A stretch of DNA of 64,000 nt from Pezizomycotina sp. ARF18 (GCA_002224055.1 AZLU01000086.1:36417-100416); one strand, 5' to 3'; shown: positions 13,503-25,338, counted from the stretch's first letter. The notes: generated from the sequence alone by a model not told the origin. Translations and numbers: made by a program.

Positions 13503-14441
13503 TGGACGACGAAGCGGTTAAGCTTCAGCTTTAAAGAGCCCGTGGTTTGTACGCCGGCCCCGAAGTCCTGCGACTTCAAGGACCATGAATTCCCTGACGT
13601 AGTTTTGATTTCCATTGCTTTTTGTTTTTTTGTTTTACCACGCTGTACACCCTGTTTGAAAGATATCCTTTTTTTGTTTTTGGAGCCCTGGAGCGTCTGT
13701 CATTTCTATAATTTCTTCCAGCATGGTTCACGGATACGTTACTCGAGCAGATACTTTCCTTCAATAGTGGTCTCTTGCGATGAGAATAAGGCTAAGAGAG
13801 TATATTCGCTCGTTTTCGCCTCATGATAATAATGATCAATCAACTCATACCGATTTGCTTGTGAAGGAAAATGTGATCTTAATACAATTTGCTTTCAAGT
13901 TGCAATCTGAGACGTTTCCACGCTACTAGTACCCCGGTTTCCTGCATTAGAAAACGTCTAGCTCTAGTCAAGGAATCAACGTAATGAGAAAGTGACGACC
14001 CGCTCGAGGATGCAATCGCCACTCCAACCAATATAGCCACTGGTCTACACAATACTTTAAGGGCCCATTGGTGCCCCGAGATCGAAACACTAGTAAATCT
14101 CAATGGGTATATGTTGAGCAGTGGGCAGTTCATCGGCGTGCCGTTATAGATACCAGAAAACATGCAGTAGGGCACAGAGCAGCTCCTAGTAGTGAGACCG
14201 AGCTCTTATGGCCTAGGACATTGAGGAGCCATAATTATATCTTTATAGTATCTCTTTCAAGCCGCATGTCCCCGTTTCGAGACCGTGAGCTCTACCAGCC
14301 GATTTATTATTTATTTATTTTGAGCACCTATATAAAATAAATTCCTTCTAACAATCAACTCAAAACAACCCTCCCCGCTAAATTCACCAACTTCCGCACT
14401 CATCGCCCAATCATCATCAACATCATACAAATCAAACAACG
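13503..14441. other. Intergenic region after the OPT gene
   Basis: T-rich stretch just downstream of the OPT stop (13610-13680) fits a 3' UTR. No gene is supported. A TA-rich stretch (TATATAAAA at about 14329) precedes the next gene and could serve as its TATA element. Confidence 0.4.
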
Positions 14442-15350
14442 ATGAAGCAGAATATAACAAGGTCATAAAAGCTACTAGGAATTTAATCGATTGAAGCAGG
14501 TCTTCTCCCCAAGCGGCTCTGCTACAACCTCAAAGTTCTCCCCAACTACGCCACCGTCCGTAACGTCTCTCTACGCCCACGGGATCTTCGAGTCATGCGG
14601 CCGGAGGGGAGGAAACGACGACCATTAGGGAGCTCTTCTTTGGCAATCAACTCGTCGACGTAAGTTTCTCCAAGTATTTCGTGGAAAAGGCTTTAGACGC
14701 GTTCTTCCGGAAGTGGGTGCTGACGAATGGTGAACTGAAGTACCTCAACGCTGCCGGCCTCAAGGGGGAACTCAAGCTCTGCAACATCCAAACCCTCCTC
14801 CGAGCCGCGCGGGTCGAGTACGACTACCGAAGCGGACAAGCACAATACGCTCGTTATCCTGGCAAGTTTCTCCTCAATTCTCAGTGTTGAGGCGCGCTGT
14901 TTGAAACTGACATCTCGTGGATCATCATTTAGTTCAAAATTGCGACGACATCTACACGACAGCATCATCACTGCCATCAGTGGCGACAAGACCACCGGCA
15001 CCAAGCCGGCCAACCGTTCGTACTACTCGTTTACTGCGTCAAAATGGTCTTCTCAAGGATGTCCTCCCGCTGCGATCAACCTACCGCTCATAATGTTCGT
15101 CAGCGGCGGAAACCTCCGCATTTAAGCCGGTTTGTAATCTTGCCAGCCTAGGACGCCTCCTGACGGGACACGATACGACGAGCAGAATCCTGAAGGTTAT
15201 CCACGTCGACGAAAACACAAGCTTGACATTCTGTGAGGGTATGGCGATCTTGCTCTTGAGCTGGTGAGGCTCACGGAGGTCATGATCGCCATGGATGTCC
15301 CAGACGTCGTTTTGAATCTCACAGAAATCCAGCCGGTGGACGATAACTGA
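14442..15350 (+). CDS. Leucine-rich protein of unresolved 5' end (LRR/F-box-type?)
   Basis: Pieces in different frames read as one leucine-rich protein. In order they are KRLCYNLKVLPNYATVRNVS, TTTIRELFFGNQLVD, ALDAFFRKWVLTNGELKYLN, LKLCNIQTLLRAARVEYDYR, NLASLGRLLTGHDTTSRILK and VRLTEVMIAMDVPDVVLNLT. The last ends in QPVDDN and TGA at 15348-15350. Probable introns start at GTAAGT (about 14659) and near 14863, the latter closing with a TTTAG at about 14931. The spacing of Leu and Asn blocks resembles leucine-rich repeats of fungal F-box/LRR proteins, but no F-box is visible. The true start is not resolved: the ATG at 14442 hits a stop at once, and one at 14595 lies in a different frame from its flank. 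Several frame changes are implied, as elsewhere in this assembly. Confidence 0.4.
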
Positions 15351-15477
15351 GGAACAGATTGGGAAGGTATTGGGATAATCTTATTCTCGTTGATCGTTTT
15401 TTTTTTATATCTACTGGTTATTCTACTATAACGGTTCTATATTGTTATCACGGTTTTAAAATGTTATAATATATGTA

Positions 15478-15838
15478 CATCCGGGGTGGGGATCCGGACA
15501 GCTGTGGGTATGAACCAAGGGAGGGTGGCAGTGGGTCAATTTTTTAGGGCTTCAGGGTCAGCTCTGTAATCTAGTCGTTTGTTCATTCTATATCCAGGGG
15601 GGTGGGTTGTCCTGGACGGTCACGTTGCGGCATCTTTCCGGATGCCCACCGGGCTACGGGTGGTTTATCCGGGGGGGTTGGTCCCGGACGGTCACTGCAT
15701 GGTGTCGGTGTCCTCGCTGGCACGGGTCGGAGTCGGGCTGTGGTGGGTTAAGAATCTGGGGGGTGGGTATTCCGGACGGTTCAGGGCATGGTGTCCTCAG
15801 TGGTGCGCAGTCCGTTCCGGGGGTGGGTCGAAACTAGT
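15478..15838 (+). repeat. G-rich degenerate repeat block
   Basis: Three diverged units share a run of six or seven G followed by a GGACGGT core, at about 15597, 15670 and 15757. A further G-rich lead-in is at 15481-15530. The strand bias (G on plus) and spaced G-runs could form G-quadruplexes. The open frames across it are side effects of composition. Confidence 0.6.
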
Positions 15839-17276
15839 CAATACACGATAAGTTCAAACATCAATATCTCCGATTCGTGAATCCACCGTGACCATGTATC
15901 CGTATCTCTCAGTTACGAATTTTCTCGACTGTAATCTTCACATTCGACTCCCAGCCGCTTCGTCTCCAGCCTTCTCCTGATCCCGCTAAGATTAGCCAGC
16001 TCCGGAGCTATTCCTGATCCTCATAGGAAACGAGAACGGTTAAAGAGTAAAGTTAATCAATAATACAATCGAACTTGGTGGGACTTATTCACAACTACCA
16101 GGTGTCTATATAATCTTCAGGAACCATTCTGCTGCCTCTTCACCCACTTCCTCTCCTATCTCTTCCCCAGAAAGATCATCACGACGTTTCAAGCGACGCA
16201 GCATCAACAAACAAAGGGGTTAGTTCGAAATATAACCGAATCTTTCCTGTCGACCGTAGTGCTATACCTGAAGATGTTAGAATAAATTCTGCTAAATATT
16301 GAAACACATCAAGGGGTTCTGCGTCCCCAACGGCTACCGCAAGTATCTTGGAGGAATGGTTCTCGCGCGAATATGGCCACATCGGAAAATGCTTAACAAG
16401 GGAAGAAAGGGAAGAAGTTAGGGAGAGACTTGGGAGCGAGTGATGTATCAGTTACACATACCAATCTGTCGGGAACAACTCAAGCTCAGCATCAATAACA
16501 AGGGTAGAAAGGTCGGTATGCAACGCCCGTCAGCGTCTCTCTAAGACATCTCAGGCTAATGAAAGATGTTTTCCATCTGACTTCCCCATTTGAAGTGAAG
16601 CTTATTTAATCGCATCGACTAGACCTGACAGTTTGAACTACAGCGGTAATGTCCGATATACAATTTCACCCTTTAATAAAGGAGAAAAAAGAACAAGGTA
16701 TTTATACCGGTACCATAGATTCAACGCTAATGGTTCCTGAGTTATAGATTTCGGGACAGCCGCGAGGCTCAAACTTCAGAGACAAGCCAGGTCACGCGAC
16801 AGGCTAAACTCGAGGGAGAATGGAAACGAAAAGGCATCAAAAGATCCCTGTCAACCTCACCACCTCGTGCTCGAGATCGCGGAGGTAATTGGATAGCACA
16901 AACTTTTGCAAAATTCCATCGAACGCTAACGATATTTCCCAGTCACCCAGTTTTACGTAAAATAGGCACGGATATGGTCTCCATCTTCTCCATTATCACC
17001 ATATTCTTGCCTTCTGGAGGATAGCTCTTGGAAAACGTCTCCGGTGTGGTGGAACCGACATGGGTTGTGGAAGGCATTTTCCTTGTTTGTTGTGTGGGTG
17101 AGCTGTGTAGGCCCCTTGGCGGCACTATATAGCGGGGGATTTGACGTTGAGTGAACGCTATAGGTAGTTTTTGCCCCTGCGTAATCAATCAATACAGCAA
17201 CAAGCAGTACGGCGAAACTAAGCAAAAAGAATCCACTGGAAAAATGTGAAGATCGAGAGTATTTGGCTTTGGAATA

Positions 17277-17807
17277 ATGTCGGCGTATGTGCCTTGCCAG
17301 CCTCCTCCTGTCGGCAACACCCAGTTTCACAGTTCTCTTGGCTCCCATTTGTGTTGGATTGGTATAGCTGATGGTGGAGTCTGCGAGCAGGCTGTGCAGA
17401 TGTTTTTTCTATCCCGGAAAGCAGTTTTCGAGCACGACGCTCCAGCAGGAATGGACAATTCGCCAGTTGCGCATCTTTTGCAGAAAATAGTAAAGCTTAT
17501 TAGTGAGAACGGCTGTTGGTTTCTTCCCGCGATCTTTGAACAACCGCTTTCGTTTCAGAAGGCGAGATTAAGCGAGCGAGGACAGAAGATACACGGAATA
17601 AACGTGGATGCTCCAGCTATAGGTCCTGTTCACGATGAGCGTATTTTGCAGAAAAAGATGGAGATCTACAATCAACGGACGGTAGGAATAGATATATGCA
17701 GTCGCAGGGGTATTTCGCTTCCAACGAGCACGGTATATATCGGCACTGAGTGCGGAATTATATTAATGTGTTCTTTGATTGTGTCTTCAAATAAAAGAGT
17801 CCTTTAA
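17277..17807 (+). CDS. Unrecognised open frame, 176 codons
   Basis: The longest uninterrupted frame of this interval. It has no signal peptide, repeat or domain that I recognise; composition is mixed and Cys residues are scattered. A single exon of this length could arise by chance in 4 kb of moderate-AT DNA. In a window where real genes are broken every few hundred bases by indels, an unbroken frame is not in itself evidence. Confidence 0.15.
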   Translation: MSAYVPCQPPPVGNTQFHSSLGSHLCWIGIADGGVCEQAVQMFFLSRKAVFEHDAPAGMDNSPVAHLLQKIVKLISENGCWFLPAIFEQPLSFQKARLSERGQKIHGINVDAPAIGPVHDERILQKKMEIYNQRTVGIDICSRRGISLPTSTVYIGTECGIILMCSLIVSSNKRVL

Positions 17808-18022
17808 TAGCGATCGGCGAAAGACGATGGAAGGTGTGTATGCGAAATAGGAACCATTTGGGAGAAAAACAATGTATTCTTCGCTCTTCCAGCTTTTGGT
17901 GGCTTTTGTCCCAGCCACATAGATTTCGTGCTTAATAAAATGATTCCGAGGGAAAACATGGATCCAGTTCAATAGTCATGTTTCAACGGAAGCGGTGCCC
18001 GGGGTTCTTGCACCAATAGAAA

Positions 18023-18062
18023 CATTGGCAGTGAAGCGAAAAGCTTGCTAGCACTGCCAATG
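18023..18062. repeat. 11-bp perfect inverted repeat
   Basis: Arms CATTGGCAGTG (18023-18033) and CACTGCCAATG (18052-18062) are separated by 18 nt. The element could be a hairpin or a dyad binding site. No gene adjoins it. Confidence 0.6.
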
Positions 18063-18397
18063 AAGACATGGTGGAGCTCACGCCACTGCAGCATTGGCGA
18101 AATGCTTAACAATCAGTGCCTGAGCTTATCTCGCGCCATTTCGACCCTTCTCGCCAAGTAAATAACTGAAAGGAGTTTCCTTGCAGATTCTTGCTTTGCA
18201 AAAAAGCTATGATGAAAGTGGACATGACTCGGTACCTCACGAGGCTTTTTTCTGAACGAAAGACAGCGGAAACAGCGGTCACGGTGTTGTCCACTGTCAG
18301 ATATTTAGTGTACAGAATACGTAGCAGGTGAAGGACAGTAAAAGATCGTTACGTTTATGAATCCTTCCAATTAGATGAACAATAATTAATTCGTGGT

Positions 18398-18772
18398 TTG
18401 TCTAGAACATGCTCCTTAATACGATATATTGATTTGTTTCCAATGAATGACTGTTTCAAGGTAAAATTTACCGCGGCTGTTATGAACATAAGCCGCCACG
18501 ATGATGAGCTTCTCCTCGAACTTTTGAGATCGAGAGTTTTTCCTATCTCCACCCTCAAGGCATACTCCAGCTCAGGCCTAGTCTGTAAGGAACGAAAGAA
18601 TTTTATAATCAAATTAGGCGAGAAAGCACGCCGTTTTTCTCCTCGTTTAAAACAAAAACCATGTGGTTTATCTGTATTATATCTCGCCGGAGTTGCCATG
18701 TTCTCGCTAGGGTATGCAGTTCATCTGTGGATACGTCTAGCCCAATGTCTCAATGATCATCCAGAGGCTTGA
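18398..18772 (+). pseudogene. Possible F-box-like relic
   Basis: The frame contains DDELLLELLRSR followed by STLKAYSSSGLVCKER. This has the shape of the start of fungal F-box-like proteins (L-x-x-E-[IL]-L-x-x-[IL]-L). Downstream sequence shows only an isolated hydrophobic stretch and no WDDW motif. Low confidence. Confidence 0.22.
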
Positions 18773-19623
18773 GGGTCAATAAACCCCCTCCAATAAGATC
18801 GCCGCGGTTTTACTGGTCCCGAGAGAAAATCTCTTACAATAATACCTACAACGAAAACCTGTGCCGTAGAGGTTAGTATACTCTGACTAGCCTCTCTATT
18901 CTTTTCGACTTTTTGTTCTAGCGTTATCATTGAAGTGCCCACTCTTCGACATGACGACAAGAGAAGCTTGTACTTTTAGCTTGTTTCCCCGCTATAACAG
19001 TACATTTACTGGGAGGTACACAACTATAGAATATTAACTTGAGCTTAAACTTAGACTATACTCACCATGGTAAATCGGAGGAAATCTTCGACCCAGTTAA
19101 TACACTTGGCCCCATAGAATCAAAGCAGACTTGATCGTGCAAGCCCCATCCGTTTCAAAGTCTCCTAAAACAAGGAAAAGAAGTAATAGATCCGGGTTCG
19201 ATATGGAGTAGTTGATGTGCCTGAGGGACTGTGTGGAGGACTGAACATTACTCAGGTCCACACGTCCACCAGGGGATAAACAACAGCAGTTGCTTATATG
19301 GCGCAATGATGGGCATCTTCCTGAGCTAACGAGTCGTGGTGTCCTCGGCGCGAGTCCCAACCGTGGGGGCAGGATGACGCCAAGTTTTCCGGCACTGGGT
19401 CTCTGGACGAGAATCAAGTTGCAGCGGCTACTGGCGATACTTCTCGTTTCCTTTCATTCTCGTTTCGTTCTCGAGTATATCCGGCTCCTCGGGCTTTCAT
19501 ATTCTCAGATACACTCATATTCTCCTGTGCAACATCAATCAGTCACCCAGTTGGCCCCACGAACACTACCACACCCCTTGAATAGGATCATCCTCCTCCC
19601 AAGGGACGCACTACACCGAGGAC

Positions 19624-19630
19624 TATATAA
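19624..19630 (+). promoter_or_regulatory. TATA box of receptor gene
   Basis: TATATAA lies 225 bp before the start at 19849, with a CT-rich leader between. Confidence 0.4.
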
Positions 19631-19848
19631 CTATCCCTCAGGAACCCTGTTTCCTGAAAAAAGTTCTTCTCAGACATTTGACAGGCCCAAAGTAAATCAA
19701 CGATCGTTCAACATAAATGTGCTGTGTACGACAATAAACGTCAAATACCTTAACGACAACCAGTCCCCTTCAACCTAGCCAGTTCTGTTCCTGAATCCGA
19801 AAAGACCCTTCAGTGCAACGTCTGTCCGGTCACACGTCAATCTTCATC

Positions 19849-21073
19849 ATGGGTGTCATAAAACCTATGCAAGCGGTCGTAAGTAATTCGTATATTTCCC
19901 TCAAGCCATTTGGATGACTGCGGAGCTAACGCACGTTTTTCACTCTTTAGAACGTAGAGTGGGGGCTGATGGCGTTGGCCGTGCCCCTCGTCGGTGCTCG
20001 CTGCTACTTTGCGATCACCCGCAAAGGCAGGCTCATGTGGTCCGACTGGTTTGTCATCGCGGCCTGGGTGATGTTCGCCTTCCAGACGGCGGCAGACTAC
20101 ACCATGCGGCGGTACTACATCGGCGGTTCCCAAGTTCACGTTGTGCAGGCCGGTGACACCCTTGGCTCCGTCGTCGCGGGCCACAACTGGGAGGAGACGA
20201 TACTGATCGCGAAGGTAAACAATCTACTTGTCACCTTTCAAAAGCCTTCCAGGATTTTCGGGCTAACAGTTGTTCGTATCAGATGAAATACGCCGAAAAC
20301 GTCACCTATTACAGCTGCATGTACTTCGTGAAATTCTCCTGGCTATGCTTCTTCCAGGATCTCCTCCCCAGAACCCTCCCCATCCTCCGAAAGGTCTACT
20401 GGGTTGTCACCGTCGTCACCGTCATCGGGTGGATCTATACCACTCTCGTTGAGGCCGTCTACTGCTGGCCGGTCAGCAGGCACTGGGCCGTGAAGCCAGG
20501 AGAGCCCTTCTGCGCTAATGCTGACTGGACCTGGATCTCCATCATGACCATCCACTCCATCACCGACGGCGTAATCTACATCCTCCCAATTCTCATGCTC
20601 CGTACCGTTCACAGTCTCTCCGTCAAGAACCGCTTCGCCGTCGCCGCGATCTTCAGTCTCGGTTTCATTTGCGTCGCATGGGCCATCATCATGCAGGTCG
20701 AGAATCTCTACTCTGTCCCCGGATCCGTCGTCTGCGTTACCGGCGCGTTCGAACAATTCTGGGCCGTCTTCGTCGTCTGCCTGCCCGCCATCAAATCGCT
20801 TCTCGCCGGACGCGTTCCAGTACTTGCAAAGTCGGCCTGGACCAGCGTTTCCGCATCCAGGGCTTCTCCACCACTGCCAAATCGTACAACGTCAGCAACA
20901 TCGATCCCACGGCTACCACCGCTTCTAGACGCGATTGGACGAAGGAGGAAATCATCTCGACTACCAGGAGTGTCGACCAGGATCAGGAGTGCGGTTCCTC
21001 CTCGAAGGGCTTGGTGAGGGACGAGACGACTGAAATCGACATGAGGAACATGAGGATGGCGGATCAATGTTAA
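19849..21073 (+). CDS. PTH11-like 'rhodopsin domain' integral membrane protein
   Basis: Three exons (19849-19878, 19951-20214, 20283-21073) encode about 360 residues with about seven membrane segments. Features of the fungal rhodopsin-domain family are visible. They include an early TM pair around CYFAITRKGRLMWSDW and VIAAWVMFAF, a conserved Cys pair (YYSCMYF and VYCWPVSRHW), FCANADWTWISIMTIHSITDG with YILPILMLR, and the last two helices (FAVAAIFSLGFICVAWAIIM; EQFWAVFVVCLPAIKSLLAG). The predicted cytoplasmic tail needs one frame change near 20815-20825 to reach SYNVSNIDPTATTASRRDW and end in DQC at 21071. Without it the tail is a low-quality Pro/Ser/Arg sequence ending at 21017. Related proteins act as surface sensors in filamentous fungi; the ligand here is unknown. 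The 10-codon first exon is supported by good GTAAGT and TTTAG splice signals. Confidence 0.85.
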
Positions 21074-23801
21074 GGGATGTTTAAGATTGGAGGTTTTTCT
21101 TTTTGATTATATTGTTCCATTATCCAATATACCCATTCTCTATATACTTATTTACTTTGAAGGGCTCACGACTACGTCGGAGGGAACAGACATAATATAC
21201 TCGGCGTTCGGCGGGAAGGGACTGGGAAAGATGAGAGCGGCATTTCTCTTCTTATTTATTCATTACTTTAATACCCATTTGCTAGAAACATCACGAGTTC
21301 TCTGAGCATGCTGTAAATCGTATGCATAGATCGAGACTTCATGAAGATTTCTAGCTTGTAATCAATACGACTGGTGACGATACGAACAAAAATAACAATA
21401 TCATAAAAATCCTTTTTGTACTTTTTCTTGACGAAAGATCCTATGCTCCTGAGAAGTTCACGATGTTCCTATAATGATTATGAGCTACTGGTACTCTGAA
21501 ACCCGAGCATGTTGCAAGTAAAGAAGGCCTTTAGCTTGCCAACGGTTATGAACTCGGAATTTCATGGCCTGTTTTGGCCCATTGGTATCTCATATTCCGG
21601 AATTTCTAGCTGTCTGCACCCAGGATTCTTCCATTCCAGTGCTATGGTCTCCTCCGAATGGCCCACTAAGGGAGACTTTTGTCTCCTAGATCTTTCTAAT
21701 AAAGCGAGTACTGGACGCCATCCAACAAGCCGCGGCGTACTATGTGCGCCGTTTAGTACACTTTAACGTTTAGTCTGGCCATTCTAATCCAAAATCCCCG
21801 TTCTCTGATCCTACGAGTAATCTATATCCGGATTGTTTATTCAATGCAGCCATGGACGAAAGGAACCTATGTCTTCACTTTTTCTTCCTCTATCTCGGGG
21901 TTACAGTTTCTACCGTGATTAAAAGCTTGAACTTGAGGCGGTTCAAGACCCCAAGGAGTCAGCACTCCTCTTTTCCATTTGCCTGAGGACCGCTTTCCTT
22001 TAGCTTTAGCTCACGATCAAGAAGAATCTTCTATAATACTCAACGAGCCAGAACATGGTGCCTCAACCGGGACAGGTCTATAGGATTTGTTAAGTTCCAC
22101 GACATGCCGTCTCAATCTGCCATTGCCTTTTTCGAACGATGATCATCAAGCCTTTTTAGCGTTAAACCTTGGTAAAATTAAAAACCTTAAGAAGCAGGTT
22201 TTCCCCACTATCTCGATTAGGACCATAAAGTGAGGAGAAGCGATTGAGCGTATCAACGCCCATGCCGATCGCCAATAAGTGGTTATTGAAATCCCCAGTA
22301 GCGGCCATACCGAACATTTAGAAATTGAATTACAATTTACAAGTATGATAAGGGCAAACCCTGCTCGTTAGCAGTAACCTTTCTATACAACATCTCATAC
22401 TACGTCTCAATGGCCAGGCGAATTCCGGGCGTCGTCTCAAGTAAACACTAACAGCGACCGCCGAGCTTTTTAACGATATTCCAAAGATCTTCGGTCTCTC
22501 CTCAAGGCTCACGGCAAAGCTCTGTGCCCTTCAGTCCCACGGCTTGATATCCAGTTATTGAGTGAAGATTCAACTAGTTGTGAATCGTCTCCTAAATACA
22601 GAGGGGACAACCAGACAGTCGAAATACGCCATGGAATATTAGCAGAAGGTTCAGTAGGGCCTTGATGAAAGCGAAAACGCCATAAAGATCAGCCTGCCGA
22701 ATGGCTTTGCAGCCCTACTGGGGGAGATTAAATATCGTGGCCCTGCCTAATCACCGGCGTATCCCAGGATAATCATGGCGCCATATATATATATATGATT
22801 ATTAACGCAAGTTAATGCTGTATTATGTATAGAACCTTGATATCTAGTCAACTAGGGCTAGTCTCATTCGGTAGAGCGCTTTCCTTAGCGGCGGCGGGCG
22901 CGAGCTGCCGAGCCTCATATCAAGATTTCGCTGCACAGAAGATTCGCCAGGAGATTCGCCAGGAGATTCACTACCAGTCTAGTGCAATATAAGTCAGAGA
23001 AGGTGCTTTTCTCGAATTTTATGAGTTAAACCGCAGAAATTGAAGAGAAACACTTTTACCATGGCTCTGTTTCCAGCTGCCAGGTTCACCATTTCGAGCC
23101 CTAAATTAGGAACCTATTCTCCGCTGAGACGCGACAACTCAGGCTTCTCTCAGATTGGAAACGTCGTGGGTCCTACGTAAAAAGAAATTGAAGATCGAGA
23201 CTGCTTACAATTTGTTCCATCTCCATGAGCCCCGTCGAAGTCTTGCCGTATGTTTTTATTCGGGCCGCTTCTGCATGAGTGGCTGAGGAGTCGAAATCTT
23301 CCAGCTTCAAGCCCCCAATCAGGTCTGCCGTTCTTTTCCGACCAATCGCGTCAATACGGTTAACGGAAACGGTTGCTTCCGCCGGGGCCTAGCCCCAGCG
23401 AAAGCGCCGCGAAAGATTTGAAAGCTTATATCTCCAGACTCATGATCAGTCTCTCAAGCCCATCCTGGGATACGCTCTGAGCCCCTATTTGCTGTTTCTT
23501 TTTGTGCCCTGAAATAGCCCTGCGGCTTGAGAAAGCGTCTGAAGCAAGACGCCACCACGCTCGGATTCGCTCGTTGATTCCGCCTCTCGCATGGAAGATG
23601 AACTTAGGGCGTTCTGGACTTCCACGTTCTTCTCGAGAGTGATACGTAAATCGTACGATTAAAGGGACACAAGGACGGGTGATCATTACACAGTCCTTCA
23701 CCCCGTCACTTCTCAGGAGTTAGCTATACTCGTCTTTCCGCTCCCTCAACTTCAAGGCTTCTTCCTCATATAATTAATAGCAATGAAACGAAGAGGCCAT
23801 C
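21074..23801. other. Intergenic, AT-rich spacer with small repeats
   Basis: No supported gene. It contains an (AT)n tract at about 22783-22796, a tRNA-like A-box segment at 22853-22920, and a short tandem GATTCGCCAGGA at 22941-22968. A TATA-like stretch (TATAAT, about 23768) sits just before the next gene. Confidence 0.4.
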
Positions 23802-24837
23802 ATGGCCAGCAATACCACAACTTCCGACAACGGTACCACGTACTGCGTCACAGCAAAGTATACAGACCTCGCCAATTTCTTCGTGGTGAACCTAATCACC
23901 CATGCGCTAACCACGGTGCTTCCCGCGGGTTTCTCGGTGTGGACCACCCTTGAGCTCATGTTCATATCTATCATGATGCCCTGCACCGGCGCCGTACGCG
24001 CGGCCAAGGCAATCTCGCACGCCGCCATTTGTGGCGGTAGCGACCTAGAAAAGGCGGCCCGAGCGGGTGCGCTGTGTGTTATCACTAGAACAGAAGACTG
24101 GTTCGAGATGGAGGAAAATAAAGGGAAGCTTGAAGGACAGATGAGGGGGCTCGCGGGAACGGTGCTGTAATCGCCGGTTCCCATTGGACGGGTGAGGGAA
24201 AACCGGGAGCTCGCGCACACCGACTCTTACCCTTGGACGAAGGGCACCCCAGCACCTCCCTCTACAAGGTATACTCCGTGATCTTCCCATCTATTCTCCC
24301 TTCTTTCACGGTGTTTAACTAACTAAGAACTTTCCCCAGGCCGTCAAGTCTCAGAACCATACCTACTACCGCACCTCCGAGAGCAGAAACCTTGGCCACC
24401 TAGCGTATCGGAAAGCCACCTTTATAGAAAAGTTCTTCCTGAAACTCAGCCTCATCCTGGCCGTTCTCACGCTCCTCGCGCCGTACATCATCATCTACAT
24501 CCTGACAAACTTCTCCACCGGTCACTCGGAGGCGAGGTTGCGCAAAGTGTTCCTCATCTGGCTCGTCGGCGCAACGTACGCCGACTTCGCCCTAGGCCTG
24601 TATAACTACGGCATCGTCGAGCGGTTTTTCAACCTGCTAAGGATCGTCATCGAACGCCGTCGCAGCGGCGGCAAGCCGTAGGTCGCAACGCCGCTTACTA
24701 GCACGCTCCAGACGGCGGTCTGGAGTGCTTTCAGTGCTGGGATAATATACTGGCGTGTCGAAGGCGTGGCGATGAAGATCATGGGTCTAGGATTTGCAAA
24801 GAAAGGTAGTAGTAGAAACTCACCGGGAGGCTACTAG
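23802..24837 (+). CDS. Compact paralogue of a fungal multi-TM protein family, central region missing
   Basis: The N-terminal part matches the paralogue at 38.4 kb almost residue for residue: NFFVVNLITHALTTVLPAG, LELMFISIMMPCTGAVRAAK, ISHAAICGG and RAGALCVITRTEDW. The sequence then jumps, with one frame change near 24150-24170, to NGAVIAGS and TSLYK. An intron (24269-24339, CTAAC branch point) leads to SQNHTYYR, EKFFLKLSLILAVLTLLAPY and LIWLVGATYADFALGLYNYG, all matched in the paralogue. Compared with that gene, about 200 codons of the middle are absent. A TAG at 24679 interrupts the frame after RRRSGGKP, yet the same frame stays open to 24837 and matches the last TM segment of the paralogue (AVWSAFSAGIIYW). 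It is therefore either a shortened gene ending at 24681 or a copy with one nonsense base. The family is conserved and membrane-bound, with no assigned function that I know. Confidence 0.6.
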
Positions 24838-25338
24838 GAGCTAAGCCTCCGGTCGCTAGTCTCGAGGAGGCCGTGTGGTGCTTCGTGTTATATAAACGTA
24901 GGATAAACACCTTAATGAAACAAATTCATAAATATGAATAGTATCTTTGAATATAGTAAGTAAATTATATATGAAAATCGTAGACTATTGATCACTAGGA
25001 TCGTCAGTATAAGTATTGCACGATTCCCACTCGTCAGATGACGGCTACTAGTACTCCGAAGTTTCCCGGAAGGCTATCTCAAACCGTACATTATGCAGGT
25101 GTAAGTCTACAAGTCGAACTGCTGCCTATCACCAGACAGTGGGTGTCCTTTCGAAGATCTAGGAGAGAGAGATGAATTAAGAATTAACTAAAATGTCTAT
25201 ATAAATAAGCGCTACATGACTACTAATACATAGAATCACAAATTACCGATCCTTGACACTAAACACAATGCAATACTCGGGCAGCTATTGAACAATATCT
25301 AGAATAAAAATTTCCCTCTATCGACAAAGCTTCTCGGT
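24838..25338. other. Intergenic
   Basis: AT-rich, no frame of note. Probably 3' flanks of two genes that converge here. Confidence 0.5.

Larger units (their letters stand above)
15839..19620. other. Gene-poor interval before the receptor gene
   Basis: No supported gene. It holds one long unexplained frame (17277-17807), an 11-bp inverted repeat (18023-18062) and a possible F-box relic (18398-18772). The minus-strand frame at 16953-17348 has one hydrophobic stretch but no other support. Confidence 0.35.

Noticed and set aside
19290-19778. 162-codon frame upstream of the receptor gene
   Set aside because: It lies in the promoter and leader, contains the TATA box and ends before the start codon.
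20343-20756. Minus-strand frame of 137 codons opposite the receptor gene
   Set aside because: Acidic antisense shadow of exon 3; the plus strand carries the conserved membrane segments.
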